Positions 55,469 to 63,568 of a DNA stretch of 64,000 nt are shown in pieces; the first letter of the stretch is position 1; the number at the start of each line of letters is the position of its first letter. Where the stretch lies: positions 91,428 through 155,427 of the forward strand of contig JAQXDZ010000065.1 of NCBI GenBank assembly GCA_029251085.1, written 5' to 3'. This stretch comes from Mariniblastus sp. (GTDB lineage Bacteria > Planctomycetota > Planctomycetia > Pirellulales > Pirellulaceae). A model generated the notes under the pieces. It saw nothing but the letters and a program-made list of their open reading frames with translations. It was not told the origin of the DNA and searched no databases. A program made the translations under genes and the position numbers.

Positions 55469-55828
55469 CTACATGGTGACGCCGGAAATTAAATTTAAAC
55501 CAACACGTTCGCCATTGATCAGAAGATTGGCGGGGCCGCTGTTGGCAATTAATTCCTCAACAAGTCCTGTCTTTTTCTCTCCGGTCACAGCATCCGTGTA
55601 AGAAGCCTGCTTCCCTACCAGGTTCATCCCCTGGGTAAGCTGTGTGGTTTCCAGTAACTGTTCAAAGTTAGAATTCAACGCTTCGGTTTGCTCCAACTGC
55701 GAAAACTGCGCGAGCTGTGCGATAAAATCTTCCTGATTGACAGGCTCGATCGGATCTTGATTTTTTAATTGCACCGTTAGCAGATTAAGAAAATCATTCG
55801 TTGCTACTTGCGATGTTATCCCTGGCAT
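55469..55828 (-). CDS. flgD: Flagellar hook assembly protein FlgD (short form)
   Basis: From the ATG at 55828 the protein has 119 residues with GGGAG 6 bp upstream; a GTG one codon earlier is also possible. FLNLLTVQLKNQDPIEPVNQEDFIAQLAQFSQLEQ is the standard FlgD N-terminus (quoted as two parts: FLNLLTVQLKNQDP and FIAQLAQFSQLEQ). It caps the growing hook. Most FlgD proteins are ~220 residues with a Tudor/FnIII-like C-terminal domain that is missing here, so this is a minimal form. Confidence 0.92.
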   Translation of the reverse strand: MPGITSQVATNDFLNLLTVQLKNQDPIEPVNQEDFIAQLAQFSQLEQTEALNSNFEQLLETTQLTQGMNLVGKQASYTDAVTGEKKTGLVEELIANSGPANLLINGERVGLNLISGVTM

Positions 55829-55901
55829 CACGGTCTCCCAAAGTTATTATTTTTTCTATTTTCAATTTACTCTATGTCAGCAGTTGATCTGAACGGCGGC
55901 T

Positions 55902-56921
55902 TTACACCCGGATATCAATCATTGAGCTACTAGCTCGTGGCACCGGTTGCTCACTCGGCTTTGCTTCCTCTGACTCATTAAACGAGTCCGCGCTCATAAA
56001 CCTTGACTCAGCCTCGCTCTCGTCACGAGGATCTGATTGCTCACTTTGATATCCAATATCAAGTGAATCGAAATCGATTCCATTTTCGGCAAGCGCCTGA
56101 ACTAGTTGTGATTTATTCTGTTTCAGCAAATCAGCTGCAACCATTTCGCTTGCCAAAATTTTGACTTGAAGAACATCTTTGTCCCAATCCAGTTGCAACG
56201 TGAGTTGCCCTAATTCAGAGGGATGGAGCTGCAACGTCATTTGCTTCTGCTCACCCCGCTCTGTCAGCCGAATCTGTTGAACCAAGTTTTCGGTGACGGT
56301 CTCGGTTACAGCTTCCATTTTTCCAGCAGTCAACGCCGTGGTTCTAGATCCTCGGTTTAGCAACGTTGAATCTTCCTGGATGAGCCCCGGAAGCGCAGCT
56401 TTCAAATTTGGCTCGGTTGATTCTGATTCGTTTTCATTGCCCTGCGAAAATTCAAACCCACTCTCTTTCGCTCCAATGACCGCTTGCAAACCAGACAACA
56501 AACCAGAATCTATTCCTTCCGCGCCATCTGCCGGGAGCACAACAACTTCGTCGCTCATCGCGTAGACAACCTGAGTTTGCGTCGCGAGAGCATCAACCAT
56601 TCCCGGCAACACACCAAGATCCGCCGCGGTCTCATTTAATTCGGAACCGGCGGTTATCTCGGCAAATACGCTCAATTCAGGCTCGACCCCGGTTGATTGA
56701 ACAATCAAAGGAATCGCCTGACCAGACTCGATATTAAGATCGTCCAGTTCTGGAGGGGCAGCTATCTCCGATACTCCAGCGGCTCCCGAATTATTTTCCT
56801 CAACTGCCTCGGTGAAACTCTCAAAGGTACGACCGGAGGGCAGGGGACTATTCAAAGGTTCATCCGCTACGGAATCATTTTCGCGCAGCGGTACATCGAT
56901 AGGTAGGCTTGGTATGTTCAC
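55902..56921 (-). CDS. fliK: Flagellar hook-length control protein FliK-like
   Basis: The protein has 339 residues with a GTG start. The N-terminal two thirds are acidic and low in conservation. The C-terminal domain (~220-300) is the Flg_hook domain with MTLQLHPSELGQLTLQLDWD and LQVKILASEMVAADLLKQN. FliK measures hook length and triggers FlhB to switch. It heads the fliK-flgD-flgE unit and is preceded by a sigma-54-type promoter. Confidence 0.88.
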   Translation of the reverse strand: MNIPSLPIDVPLRENDSVADEPLNSPLPSGRTFESFTEAVEENNSGAAGVSEIAAPPELDDLNIESGQAIPLIVQSTGVEPELSVFAEITAGSELNETAADLGVLPGMVDALATQTQVVYAMSDEVVVLPADGAEGIDSGLLSGLQAVIGAKESGFEFSQGNENESESTEPNLKAALPGLIQEDSTLLNRGSRTTALTAGKMEAVTETVTENLVQQIRLTERGEQKQMTLQLHPSELGQLTLQLDWDKDVLQVKILASEMVAADLLKQNKSQLVQALAENGIDFDSLDIGYQSEQSDPRDESEAESRFMSADSFNESEEAKPSEQPVPRASSSMIDIRV

Positions 56922-57363
56922 TGTCAGTTTCAGAGGTAAGGGTCAAAAACAATTGCGGGATTCACCTATTAGCAAAACGGATGCCACAAATTCCTTTTTC
57001 ACTATTTTTCTATTCCTACCAATAAAAACAGGGAAAACAGGTTGAATTGCTTTCACCGGTTTCTCGCGAAGATAGAAAGACTTTCACTGTCGGGGAAATT
57101 TTTGCCGTCCATTAACTCGGCCTTACACAACAAAAATCTGCTAGCGGCCTCTACCTCCGACCGCTCAGTGCCCACCGAATACGTCTAAAAGAAGCAGATC
57201 GACGCTGGAACCCGTTCAGCGAAATCCAATTCTCTATTGACAGAAATCCTCGAATTTCGAACAACCGTTTTTGGATAACGGCTCAGATCCAGAGAAGACA
57301 AACTTAAGCATTGATTGACCCTAGTAAACTTGACTCCATTTCCTTCGCGTTCCCATCGGTTCT
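56922..57363. other. Divergent fliK / FixJ-like regulator intergenic region
   Basis: About 440 bp with no gene. The minus strand carries a sigma-54-type promoter at 56971-56986 for fliK. The rest shows nothing I can name, and I see no clear promoter for the plus-strand regulator. Confidence 0.55.
56971..56986 (-). promoter_or_regulatory. Sigma-54 (-24/-12) promoter for fliK-flgD-flgE
   Basis: On the minus strand TGGCAT-C-CGTT-TTGCT matches the consensus TGGCACG-N4-TTGCW, with the invariant GG and GC exactly ten bases apart. The predicted start lies about 40 nt before the GTG of fliK. A sigma-54 activator gene is 1.3 kb away. Confidence 0.7.
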
Positions 57364-58050
57364 ATGATCTTTAGTACTCCAACGAATTCACTGATCATTT
57401 GCGCAACGGACGACCAGTCTTTTGCGAATCGAATGAGTTACGCAGCCAAGTTAATTGAGGCTGAAGCCTATTCTTCATCAAAATTCGAAGAAGCTATATC
57501 TGCTTCCAGGCAATATTTCTCACGCTGCCTGATCGTTGATTTTGATTACTGGTGCCGCGAGCAGGTACATTTCACAGATCGCTCCATTGCCAGGGAAACC
57601 CCATTACTGATTGCCACTCCATCCGGCGACATTAACGCTGCATTCATCGCGGGTGCGGCAGGGGCGATGGGAAACTTTGAAAAAGGTATCGATCCCACCG
57701 AACTAGGGCTGCTTTTTCAAGCGGCACTTCTCAGTGAACAAACGTTGCGAGAGACACAACCTTATGACAACCCCACCTTCAAAATCCTGAGTACTCGTGA
57801 AAAAGACGTTCTCACTTATTTAATGGCGGGAGAACCCAACAAGCGTGTGGCGTCCCTTTTAGATATCGGGCTTCGAACCGTTGAATCAGACCGAGCCCAA
57901 TTAATGTCAAAACTCAAGGTCAATTCGTTTACTGAGTTAGTTAAAATGGTGACCGAGATTGAAAACGACTTGATTCTTACCCGTCAAAAAATATTCTGCG
58001 AGATCTCGATTGGAATGACCACTTCCAACGTCGCCGTCACGGGCGATTAA
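57364..58050 (+). CDS. FixJ/NarL-type response regulator with LuxR HTH
   Basis: The protein has 228 residues. Residues ~8-125 form a receiver-like domain: an acidic pair in ATDDQSF, a candidate phospho-acceptor in CLIVDFDYW and a lysine in the NFEKGID block. Residues ~145-210 are a LuxR-type helix-turn-helix with LSTREKDVLTYLMAGEPNKRVA and RTVESDRAQLMSKLKV. No cognate kinase gene is adjacent. Divergent from fliK, it probably regulates motility or related genes. Confidence 0.85.
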   Translation: MIFSTPTNSLIICATDDQSFANRMSYAAKLIEAEAYSSSKFEEAISASRQYFSRCLIVDFDYWCREQVHFTDRSIARETPLLIATPSGDINAAFIAGAAGAMGNFEKGIDPTELGLLFQAALLSEQTLRETQPYDNPTFKILSTREKDVLTYLMAGEPNKRVASLLDIGLRTVESDRAQLMSKLKVNSFTELVKMVTEIENDLILTRQKIFCEISIGMTTSNVAVTGD

Positions 58051-58192
58051 TGCTACTTCAAGGATTGCGGGAAGCGCGAAATTCAAACTGACGAGATGCA
58101 GTCGAGCGGGAGACACTTCCTTCCGCACGAGTGTTTGTTGGTTGATCACAAATCCAACCATCAGAACCAGACCCTCGCCGTCACCTGCTCTA

Positions 58193-59257
58193 CTAGATAA
58201 CGCTCTCTTCGGAATAGGCTTTTAATTTATTCGACAGCGTTCGGGCCGTGACTCCTAATTCTTCAGCGGCGAGTCTTTTGTTGCCCTGAAATTTGGACAA
58301 CGATGAAAGTATTAACCGGCGTTCCACCTCTGCGAGAGTTAAACCGGCGAGCCCGTCTACTTCATTTTCCTGAGCTCGCTTATTTTTCTTTGCGAGGCAA
58401 TTTAAACCGATCTTTCCATCCACCGCGATCACGCAGGCTCGATGAATGACATTTCGTAATTCACGGACATTACCCGGCCAATGATACTGACACAACCATT
58501 GCATCGCTTCCTTGTCTACTTCCAGACTTCCCGTCCGCGACTCTGATTGAAATAAATTCACAAAATGCATCACGAGCAGGGGGATATCAGAAACTCGATC
58601 TCGCAGTGGAGGCAGGTCGAGTTCAAGTACGTTTAATCGATGAAATAAATCCTCGCGAAACCGCCCCTCCGCAACTTCGACAGCAAGGTCACGATTCGTG
58701 GTGGCTACGATTCGCACGTCAATCGGTCGGGCTACGTTACTTCCAACCGGTTGGACTTCCTGTTCTTCGATGACCCTTAATAACTTCGCCTGCATCGCGA
58801 GTGGAATTTCACTGATCTCATCCAGTAAAAGTGTCCCCCCTTGCGCCTGCTCAAAATAGCCGACTCGCCCTGCCGAGGCTCCGGTGAACGCACCCTTCTC
58901 ATGCCCAAAGAACTCACTCTCGACCAGTGACTCGGACACCGCCGCACAGTTAACCGCGACAAACCTTTCCTCCGACCGACCACTTTGCTGATGGATCAGC
59001 CGACTAAAGAGTTCTTTTCCACTTCCGCTTTCACCCGTTACCAAAACGGTAGCAGAGCTCTTTGCATAGAGTTTTGCTAATTCAAAGAACTCACTCATTA
59101 TCTTTGATTGAAATGAGATATTTCGAGTTCGCAAATCCGGATTGCGAGCCGCATTTGTTTTCACCGATTCAGCGTCTGGAAAGACAACACTAAACGCAGC
59201 AGCCGCTTCCGAAGGAGCGGTCAGTTCGGTTGTATGATTATTTAATTCGGGGAGCAT
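58193..59257 (-). CDS. Sigma-54-dependent activator (AAA+, Fis-type HTH), no receiver domain
   Basis: The protein has 354 residues. The AAA+ domain has Walker A GESGSGKE (75-82), the sigma-54-contacting GAFTGA loop (122-127), Walker [13 protein letters not shown] and the R-finger region. The C-terminus is a Fis-type helix-turn-helix ([26 protein letters not shown]). The N-terminus is only ~45 residues, with no receiver, GAF or PAS domain, so control must come through another protein or through gene expression. Two sigma-54-type promoters lie nearby, upstream of fliK and of flgM. It resembles flagellar activators of the FlrC/FleQ type in role by context. Confidence 0.93.
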   Translation of the reverse strand: MLPELNNHTTELTAPSEAAAAFSVVFPDAESVKTNAARNPDLRTRNISFQSKIMSEFFELAKLYAKSSATVLVTGESGSGKELFSRLIHQQSGRSEERFVAVNCAAVSESLVESEFFGHEKGAFTGASAGRVGYFEQAQGGTLLLDEISEIPLAMQAKLLRVIEEQEVQPVGSNVARPIDVRIVATTNRDLAVEVAEGRFREDLFHRLNVLELDLPPLRDRVSDIPLLVMHFVNLFQSESRTGSLEVDKEAMQWLCQYHWPGNVRELRNVIHRACVIAVDGKIGLNCLAKKNKRAQENEVDGLAGLTLAEVERRLILSSLSKFQGNKRLAAEELGVTARTLSNKLKAYSEESVI

Positions 59258-59352
59258 ATTGTCTAAAACAAGGGCATGAATTTTCTTTTACTTTTCACTA
59301 TCCAACTGGGAGCCCCGGAAAGACTAACGCCAACTGGAAGGGGCAAATCCGT

Positions 59353-59763
59353 TTACCCGCCGTACGCTTTTTGCATCTGATTTACTCGCACACCCTGATC
59401 GATACTCGGTACCAACTTTCGATGTGCTTCGCGAGTATGCGACTCAAGAGAATCTATTTTCTTAATAGTTCCAAGCAGCAATTCAGCCGTTTGCTTCGTC
59501 AAGCTGGAAATAGCCTCGGAAGCCTGCGGTTGAGTACTGCGGTATTGCTCTTTAATCGCTCGCGACTGTTCTTCAATCTCCTGAATCTCACTCTTTCCCT
59601 GATTGAGTTGCTTCATCTGCTCCTCAATCGACTCGGAATTGGCCTGTCGAGTCAACATTTCGTCGGCCAGGCTGTCCAATTTTTTATACTTTTCAAGTAG
59701 CTGTTTAATGGCCTGCTCAACCTGCTGCTCCAGTTGCGCTGAATTATTTTTGTGTTGGTTCAT
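59353..59763 (-). CDS. FlgN-like coiled-coil protein
   Basis: The protein has 136 residues, mostly amphipathic helix with heptads (LEQQVEQAIKQLLEKYKKLD, SIEEQMKQLNQGKSEIQEIEEQ). The size, helical nature and the C-terminal VNQMQKAYGG resemble flagellar chaperones of the FlgN family, which bind hook-filament junction proteins. Nearby flgM and fliC fit that role, but no hook-junction genes (flgK, flgL) are in the window. It overlaps the upstream TPR gene by 20 bp, so the two are coupled. Confidence 0.55.
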   Translation of the reverse strand: MNQHKNNSAQLEQQVEQAIKQLLEKYKKLDSLADEMLTRQANSESIEEQMKQLNQGKSEIQEIEEQSRAIKEQYRSTQPQASEAISSLTKQTAELLLGTIKKIDSLESHTREAHRKLVPSIDQGVRVNQMQKAYGG

Positions 59764-60595
59764 TGTTTATCTCTAAAAGCAGGGCATCCAGTTCCGTTTC
59801 AACCGCCAGGAATTCATCTCGACGCTTACGACGTTCTTCCAGATACTGCAAATTCCAAGTTGTATGTTTCATTAAAAAATCGCCTGCACCACGACGGTCC
59901 GCGACATTTCGAAAGATTGATTCCGCATTGATATAGTCGTCCTGATAACGGTAACAGCAGCCCAGCATTAATCGCAGCCAAGCTGCTTCCTGGTTATCCA
60001 TATCTTGTTTTAGCAGCATGCTGTAACTTCGAATGGCGGCAGGGTAATTGGCGGTCATGTAAAGGCTGTTTCCCAGTTCGAGTGAGTTCATAGGCTCGGC
60101 AAGAACCTGAGAACCACCTGCGATCTCAGGGGGGGCGGCTGGTGAAGTCTCCACATCGGGGGCGACAGCAGGCTTAGCAGTTGGATTGGTTGGCGGTGCG
60201 ACTGCTGGCTTCTCAGGATTGCCAAATATCAATTCGCTCGGAGTTGGCTCCGGAGATTTTGTTTCAGGTTCCGGCGTGTTTTTATCCTCTTCAATTATCT
60301 TGTTAAGCAACTTAATCCGATCAAAAATACCCTTCAGTCTTGGATCTTTATCAGACTCACTACCCGACGGCAGCGGCACCTGATTAGCCGGCAACTGAAG
60401 CGGTTCCTGTGGCTTAGGCTCAGCCGAGGCCGGAATTAAATCGAGAGATTTCAGAGCCGGAACGGATGGCGGAACCACCGAGGGAGCGGTCTGGCTCCAG
60501 CTGTCCTTCGTCACAGACAACAATGCACAAACACAAACCATACCCACAATGATTCGAAGCTTGAGCTTCCAGTTGTTACCATTGAATTTATTCAT
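59744..60595 (-). CDS. Exported TPR protein
   Basis: From the ATG at 60595 the protein has 283 residues; the frame opens at a TTG at 60640 that overlaps the upstream gene. A signal or anchor helix lies at ~10-30. A proline-rich region (~60-150, many PEPK, PTPS and PAAPP stretches) leads to about three TPR repeats (SLELGNSLYMTANYPAAIRSY, AAWLRLMLGCCYRYQDDYINAESIF). Function unknown. Its operon links it to a FlgN-like gene and a larger TPR protein, all next to flagellin. Confidence 0.72.
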   Translation of the reverse strand: MNKFNGNNWKLKLRIIVGMVCVCALLSVTKDSWSQTAPSVVPPSVPALKSLDLIPASAEPKPQEPLQLPANQVPLPSGSESDKDPRLKGIFDRIKLLNKIIEEDKNTPEPETKSPEPTPSELIFGNPEKPAVAPPTNPTAKPAVAPDVETSPAAPPEIAGGSQVLAEPMNSLELGNSLYMTANYPAAIRSYSMLLKQDMDNQEAAWLRLMLGCCYRYQDDYINAESIFRNVADRRGAGDFLMKHTTWNLQYLEERRKRRDEFLAVETELDALLLEINNEPTQK

Positions 60596-60636
60596 AACAC
60601 TACCTACATTTTTCCAATGCAACGTCTCAAAGTCGT

Positions 60637-62904
60637 TCAAAGCTCATCAGGAAGCAGCCCGGCAAAGCAAAGTGCTGCCGAAAAATGCTTCCCTTGCTTT
60701 TGATAGACCCCGCCCATCATTTGCAAAGTCGCTTCTTTTTGCTGTTCATTCAGTTTCATCTGCCACAGTGCCTTGCACATTTCATGGCTCAAATCAGTTT
60801 TGTCGAGATCGATATAGATCTTTGCTAATTGAGCTAGAGCGCGGATCTTCCACTGATCATCTTCTGTCGTTAGAGATTTCAATGTATTGATGGACGCGTT
60901 GTAAAGTTCAGAATCTTTTTGGAGCATGGCGAGTTCAAAAACAATGCGCCGTTGCCAAACCCCAATATCCGGCTTTGCCAGAGCTCCGATGTACATTTCC
61001 CTCGCTCGATCTCGAAACCCTAGATTCGCGTAACTCAAACCAGCCACGTAACAATCTACAAAGGAAGGACACTGTTTCGAATCGATCGCACTCACAGCCT
61101 CCAGTAACCGAGCCCGCTCTCTCGTCAGTTCACTTTTATTCTTCAAACCAATTGAACGAGCATAAGAACCTAAAACAGCGGCGATCGAACTCTCCGTTGT
61201 TTGTCTGGGAATCCAGCTTTTATTTCGAAAAAGACTGTCGTTACACGTAAAAGGATCCTTGTTGAGCAAATAGGCTCTGGCCAGGTTTAAGGTCGATGTC
61301 GTTTTTTGGTGAGTCGTGATTGCCGTCGCCAGCCCTCGATGTGACGAACGTATCGCCTCCTTAAGAGCACCTTTGGAAATCTCAAGTTCACTCAGCAAAC
61401 AGTAACAACTGGATTGGATATCTGCATCCCGCGTCTGATCGATCGCGCTGTAGAGCATGGGAATTGCCTCTTCAGAGCGATCGAGCAACAGATTTAATTT
61501 TGCCAGATTGAAAAATAACTTTGCGTTGATTTCACCGGTTGGATTGGTTTGCGAAAGTTCCTGAAACAGATTGGCCGCAACGTCATAGTCTTGCTCGATA
61601 ATAGATAATCCGGCGCGAGAGAGCAGGGAGGATCTTCGGTAATCACTTTCGCTGTACTCAATCTCGAACCGCTGAAATGCTCGGTTCGCGGCATCATAGC
61701 GGAATTGACAGGTATCTGCTTCTCCTGCTTCCGCCTCACTTACAACCGTGATCGTACTATCTTTTTGGTACCAGACCAGTTGGTGCGGAACCAGTATTTC
61801 GTCTAACAAAACACCAATCGAGACTGAATCCAAAACAACAGCACGCGACCGGCCTCGCAATGCCTCTTTTGCTTGACTACTAAACTTTACTTCCAATTTT
61901 GAACGGGCAGCAACTTCGCCGAGCACATTCAAAATTGGCTGAACACTGGTGGAAATGGAAGCCGTAATGGTTGTTGCGAGGTTCGTCGGCCGCTGAAGCA
62001 GCGACAGAGAAAATGACCCCATGCCTTTTAAAACTCTCGGTTGCTGGGAAACCGGATCATCGACACTTGTCAAAAAACTCTCTGGGTCTGGTATCGGAGT
62101 ATCCACCGCAACCGACAAAGGGCGCAACAAATCATAGGAGGCCAGTAGGAATCCACCGACACTGGAAAACTTGGAAAATTCTTCTTTCTCTTCAGCTATC
62201 TTTTCGGGAGAATTATCGCTTTGGAAGTAAGAAACATCGTTCAGGGCAATTGTCTCCAATATCTTGGCCCACTGAAAAGCAACACGTGCTTTCATTGACT
62301 CAGGTAGGTCTGGGTAGAAATCAATTTTCAGCATCTCACTTGAAATCAAGTCGATGGCTTCGACCATCCGTCCTTGAAACGCCAGAACCCGGGAACAACC
62401 GACGGTCGCGAGAAGCTTGTGATTTTCATTTTTACCGGATTGGAAAATCGCGTCGTGATAAGCATGCGAAGCCGAATAATAGTCGTTACTTAATTCGTAA
62501 CAAACTGCTTTTCTAAGAAGGAGTGAGCTGCCACCACCCCCGAATTCTTTTTCAAATTTCTGGTAGTTCCCCAAAGCCAGCGGGTAATTACCGGCTATTA
62601 AATAGTGATCTCCATGTTGTAACAAAGTGACCGATGGTCGCGCTGAAGGGGGCGATCCAGATTCAATTGGCGAATCGCCGTTAGCCGCAGTGGGGTCACC
62701 GCTGCTCAGGCCAGCAACTTGACCCGCATCACCAACGAATGGACGGGGATTCCCCAGTTCATCCACCCCAATTTGCGTGATTTTCGACTCGCTGGCCTCT
62801 TCAGATTGGTCAGGCTCACCACGAAACGGGTTGAGACACAAAAGTCCAACGCAGCTGCCGCATAAAAACAGCGTGGCAAATTTCCACAATTGAAGTTGTT
62901 GCAT
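60637..62904 (-). CDS. Large TPR protein with secretin/TonB-type STN domain
   Basis: From the ATG at 62904 the protein has 755 residues; the frame extends to 63003. A signal or membrane-anchor helix (FATLFLCGSCVGLLCL) opens it. TPR-like repeats occupy ~90-230 and ~430-755 (AGNYPLALGNYQKFEKEFG, AANLFQELSQTNPTGEINAKL). Between them, ~345-420 reads like an STN domain (EVKFSSQAKEALRGRSRAVV, VLLDEILVPHQLVWY), the short N-terminal domain of secretins and TonB receptors. The combination suggests an envelope-spanning or outer-compartment scaffold. Role in motility is inferred only from its neighbours. Confidence 0.75.
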   Translation of the reverse strand: MQQLQLWKFATLFLCGSCVGLLCLNPFRGEPDQSEEASESKITQIGVDELGNPRPFVGDAGQVAGLSSGDPTAANGDSPIESGSPPSARPSVTLLQHGDHYLIAGNYPLALGNYQKFEKEFGGGGSSLLLRKAVCYELSNDYYSASHAYHDAIFQSGKNENHKLLATVGCSRVLAFQGRMVEAIDLISSEMLKIDFYPDLPESMKARVAFQWAKILETIALNDVSYFQSDNSPEKIAEEKEEFSKFSSVGGFLLASYDLLRPLSVAVDTPIPDPESFLTSVDDPVSQQPRVLKGMGSFSLSLLQRPTNLATTITASISTSVQPILNVLGEVAARSKLEVKFSSQAKEALRGRSRAVVLDSVSIGVLLDEILVPHQLVWYQKDSTITVVSEAEAGEADTCQFRYDAANRAFQRFEIEYSESDYRRSSLLSRAGLSIIEQDYDVAANLFQELSQTNPTGEINAKLFFNLAKLNLLLDRSEEAIPMLYSAIDQTRDADIQSSCYCLLSELEISKGALKEAIRSSHRGLATAITTHQKTTSTLNLARAYLLNKDPFTCNDSLFRNKSWIPRQTTESSIAAVLGSYARSIGLKNKSELTRERARLLEAVSAIDSKQCPSFVDCYVAGLSYANLGFRDRAREMYIGALAKPDIGVWQRRIVFELAMLQKDSELYNASINTLKSLTTEDDQWKIRALAQLAKIYIDLDKTDLSHEMCKALWQMKLNEQQKEATLQMMGGVYQKQGKHFSAALCFAGLLPDEL

Positions 62905-63082
62905 AGCAAACGTCTCTATCCAGCGGAACATCTCGCGTACATCCTCGATTCGATTCCGTATCGAAGATCCTAAGTCTCCACTTAATCCATAGCTTCTGCG
63001 CAATCGTTAAAGTCGACTATCTCTGGTTATCGAAACAAAAGCCTCGGAATCATAACCGTCATACTTCCGCTAGCAAGGATTA

Positions 63083-63096
63083 TGCGGGTTCCCGCG
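63083..63096. promoter_or_regulatory. Palindrome GCGGG-TT-CCCGC upstream of flgM
   Basis: A palindrome with the same arms as the one before flgB (44485-44498), with TT in the centre instead of AA. It lies 48 bp upstream of the -24 element of the sigma-54 promoter, where activator sites are often found. Confidence 0.4.
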
Positions 63097-63144
63097 GCTA
63101 GAAAAGATCAAAAACAAGATCTCAAATTTTTTTTTGCCTTGTGG

Positions 63145-63160
63145 GGGCAAGTTTTCTGCA
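63145..63160 (+). promoter_or_regulatory. Sigma-54 (-24/-12) promoter for flgM-fliC
   Basis: GGGCAAG-TTTT-CTGCA matches TGGCACG-N4-TTGCW at nine of twelve positions and keeps GG and GC ten bases apart. The predicted start is about 34 nt before the flgM ATG. The sigma-54 activator encoded at 58193-59257 is the obvious candidate regulator. Confidence 0.6.
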
Positions 63161-63204
63161 AGCCCTTCGATAACCCGCATGTCGGAAGAACATTAGAGGC
63201 AACT

Positions 63205-63462
63205 ATGGAAATTTATAATCACGGCAATAATCCACGCGATCGTTTTCAGATCAACAATTCCAGCCCCAAGCCGGAAAACGTTGAAAACGGAAAAGAAGTC
63301 GATCGGTCGGATGAGGTGAAACCGAGTCAACTTCTGGAACGTCTAGAAGGCGATATGAATGTTCGTGAACGTTTACTTGTTGAGATTCAGGCAAAAGTCC
63401 AGGCGGGTGAGTATTCAACTCGCGCCGCTGCGGAATCCGCCGCTCAGAACATTGTTGACTAA
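63205..63462 (+). CDS. flgM: FlgM-like anti-sigma factor
   Basis: From the ATG at 63205 the protein has 85 residues, with AGAGG 6 bp upstream. The frame is open from 63082, but that extension has no family character. The C-terminal half, VRERLLVEIQAKVQAGEYST, followed by RAAAESAAQNIV, has the FlgM pattern, and FlgM inhibits the flagellar sigma factor FliA until it is exported. The N-terminus is acidic and likely unstructured, as in FlgM. It precedes flagellin by 106 bp. Confidence 0.7.
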   Translation: MEIYNHGNNPRDRFQINNSSPKPENVENGKEVDRSDEVKPSQLLERLEGDMNVRERLLVEIQAKVQAGEYSTRAAAESAAQNIVD

Positions 63463-63568
63463 AACTGAAGACGACAAAGCTCAGAGGGAAGGATCCCGAA
63501 ATTTTTGTTCAAGGATGCAAGACCTTTTACCCCCCAAAACCAACACATTTTAATCGGAGCCCGCTCAC

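Noticed and set aside
63166..63173. TTCGATAA as a FliA-type -10 element before flgM
   Set aside because: It matches 6 of 8 consensus bases but there is no TAAA-like -35 at the right distance; the sigma-54 element at 63145 fits better.
63459..63490. TAAA-N15 FliA-type promoter between flgM and fliC
   Set aside because: The -10 part matches only 4 of 8 positions.
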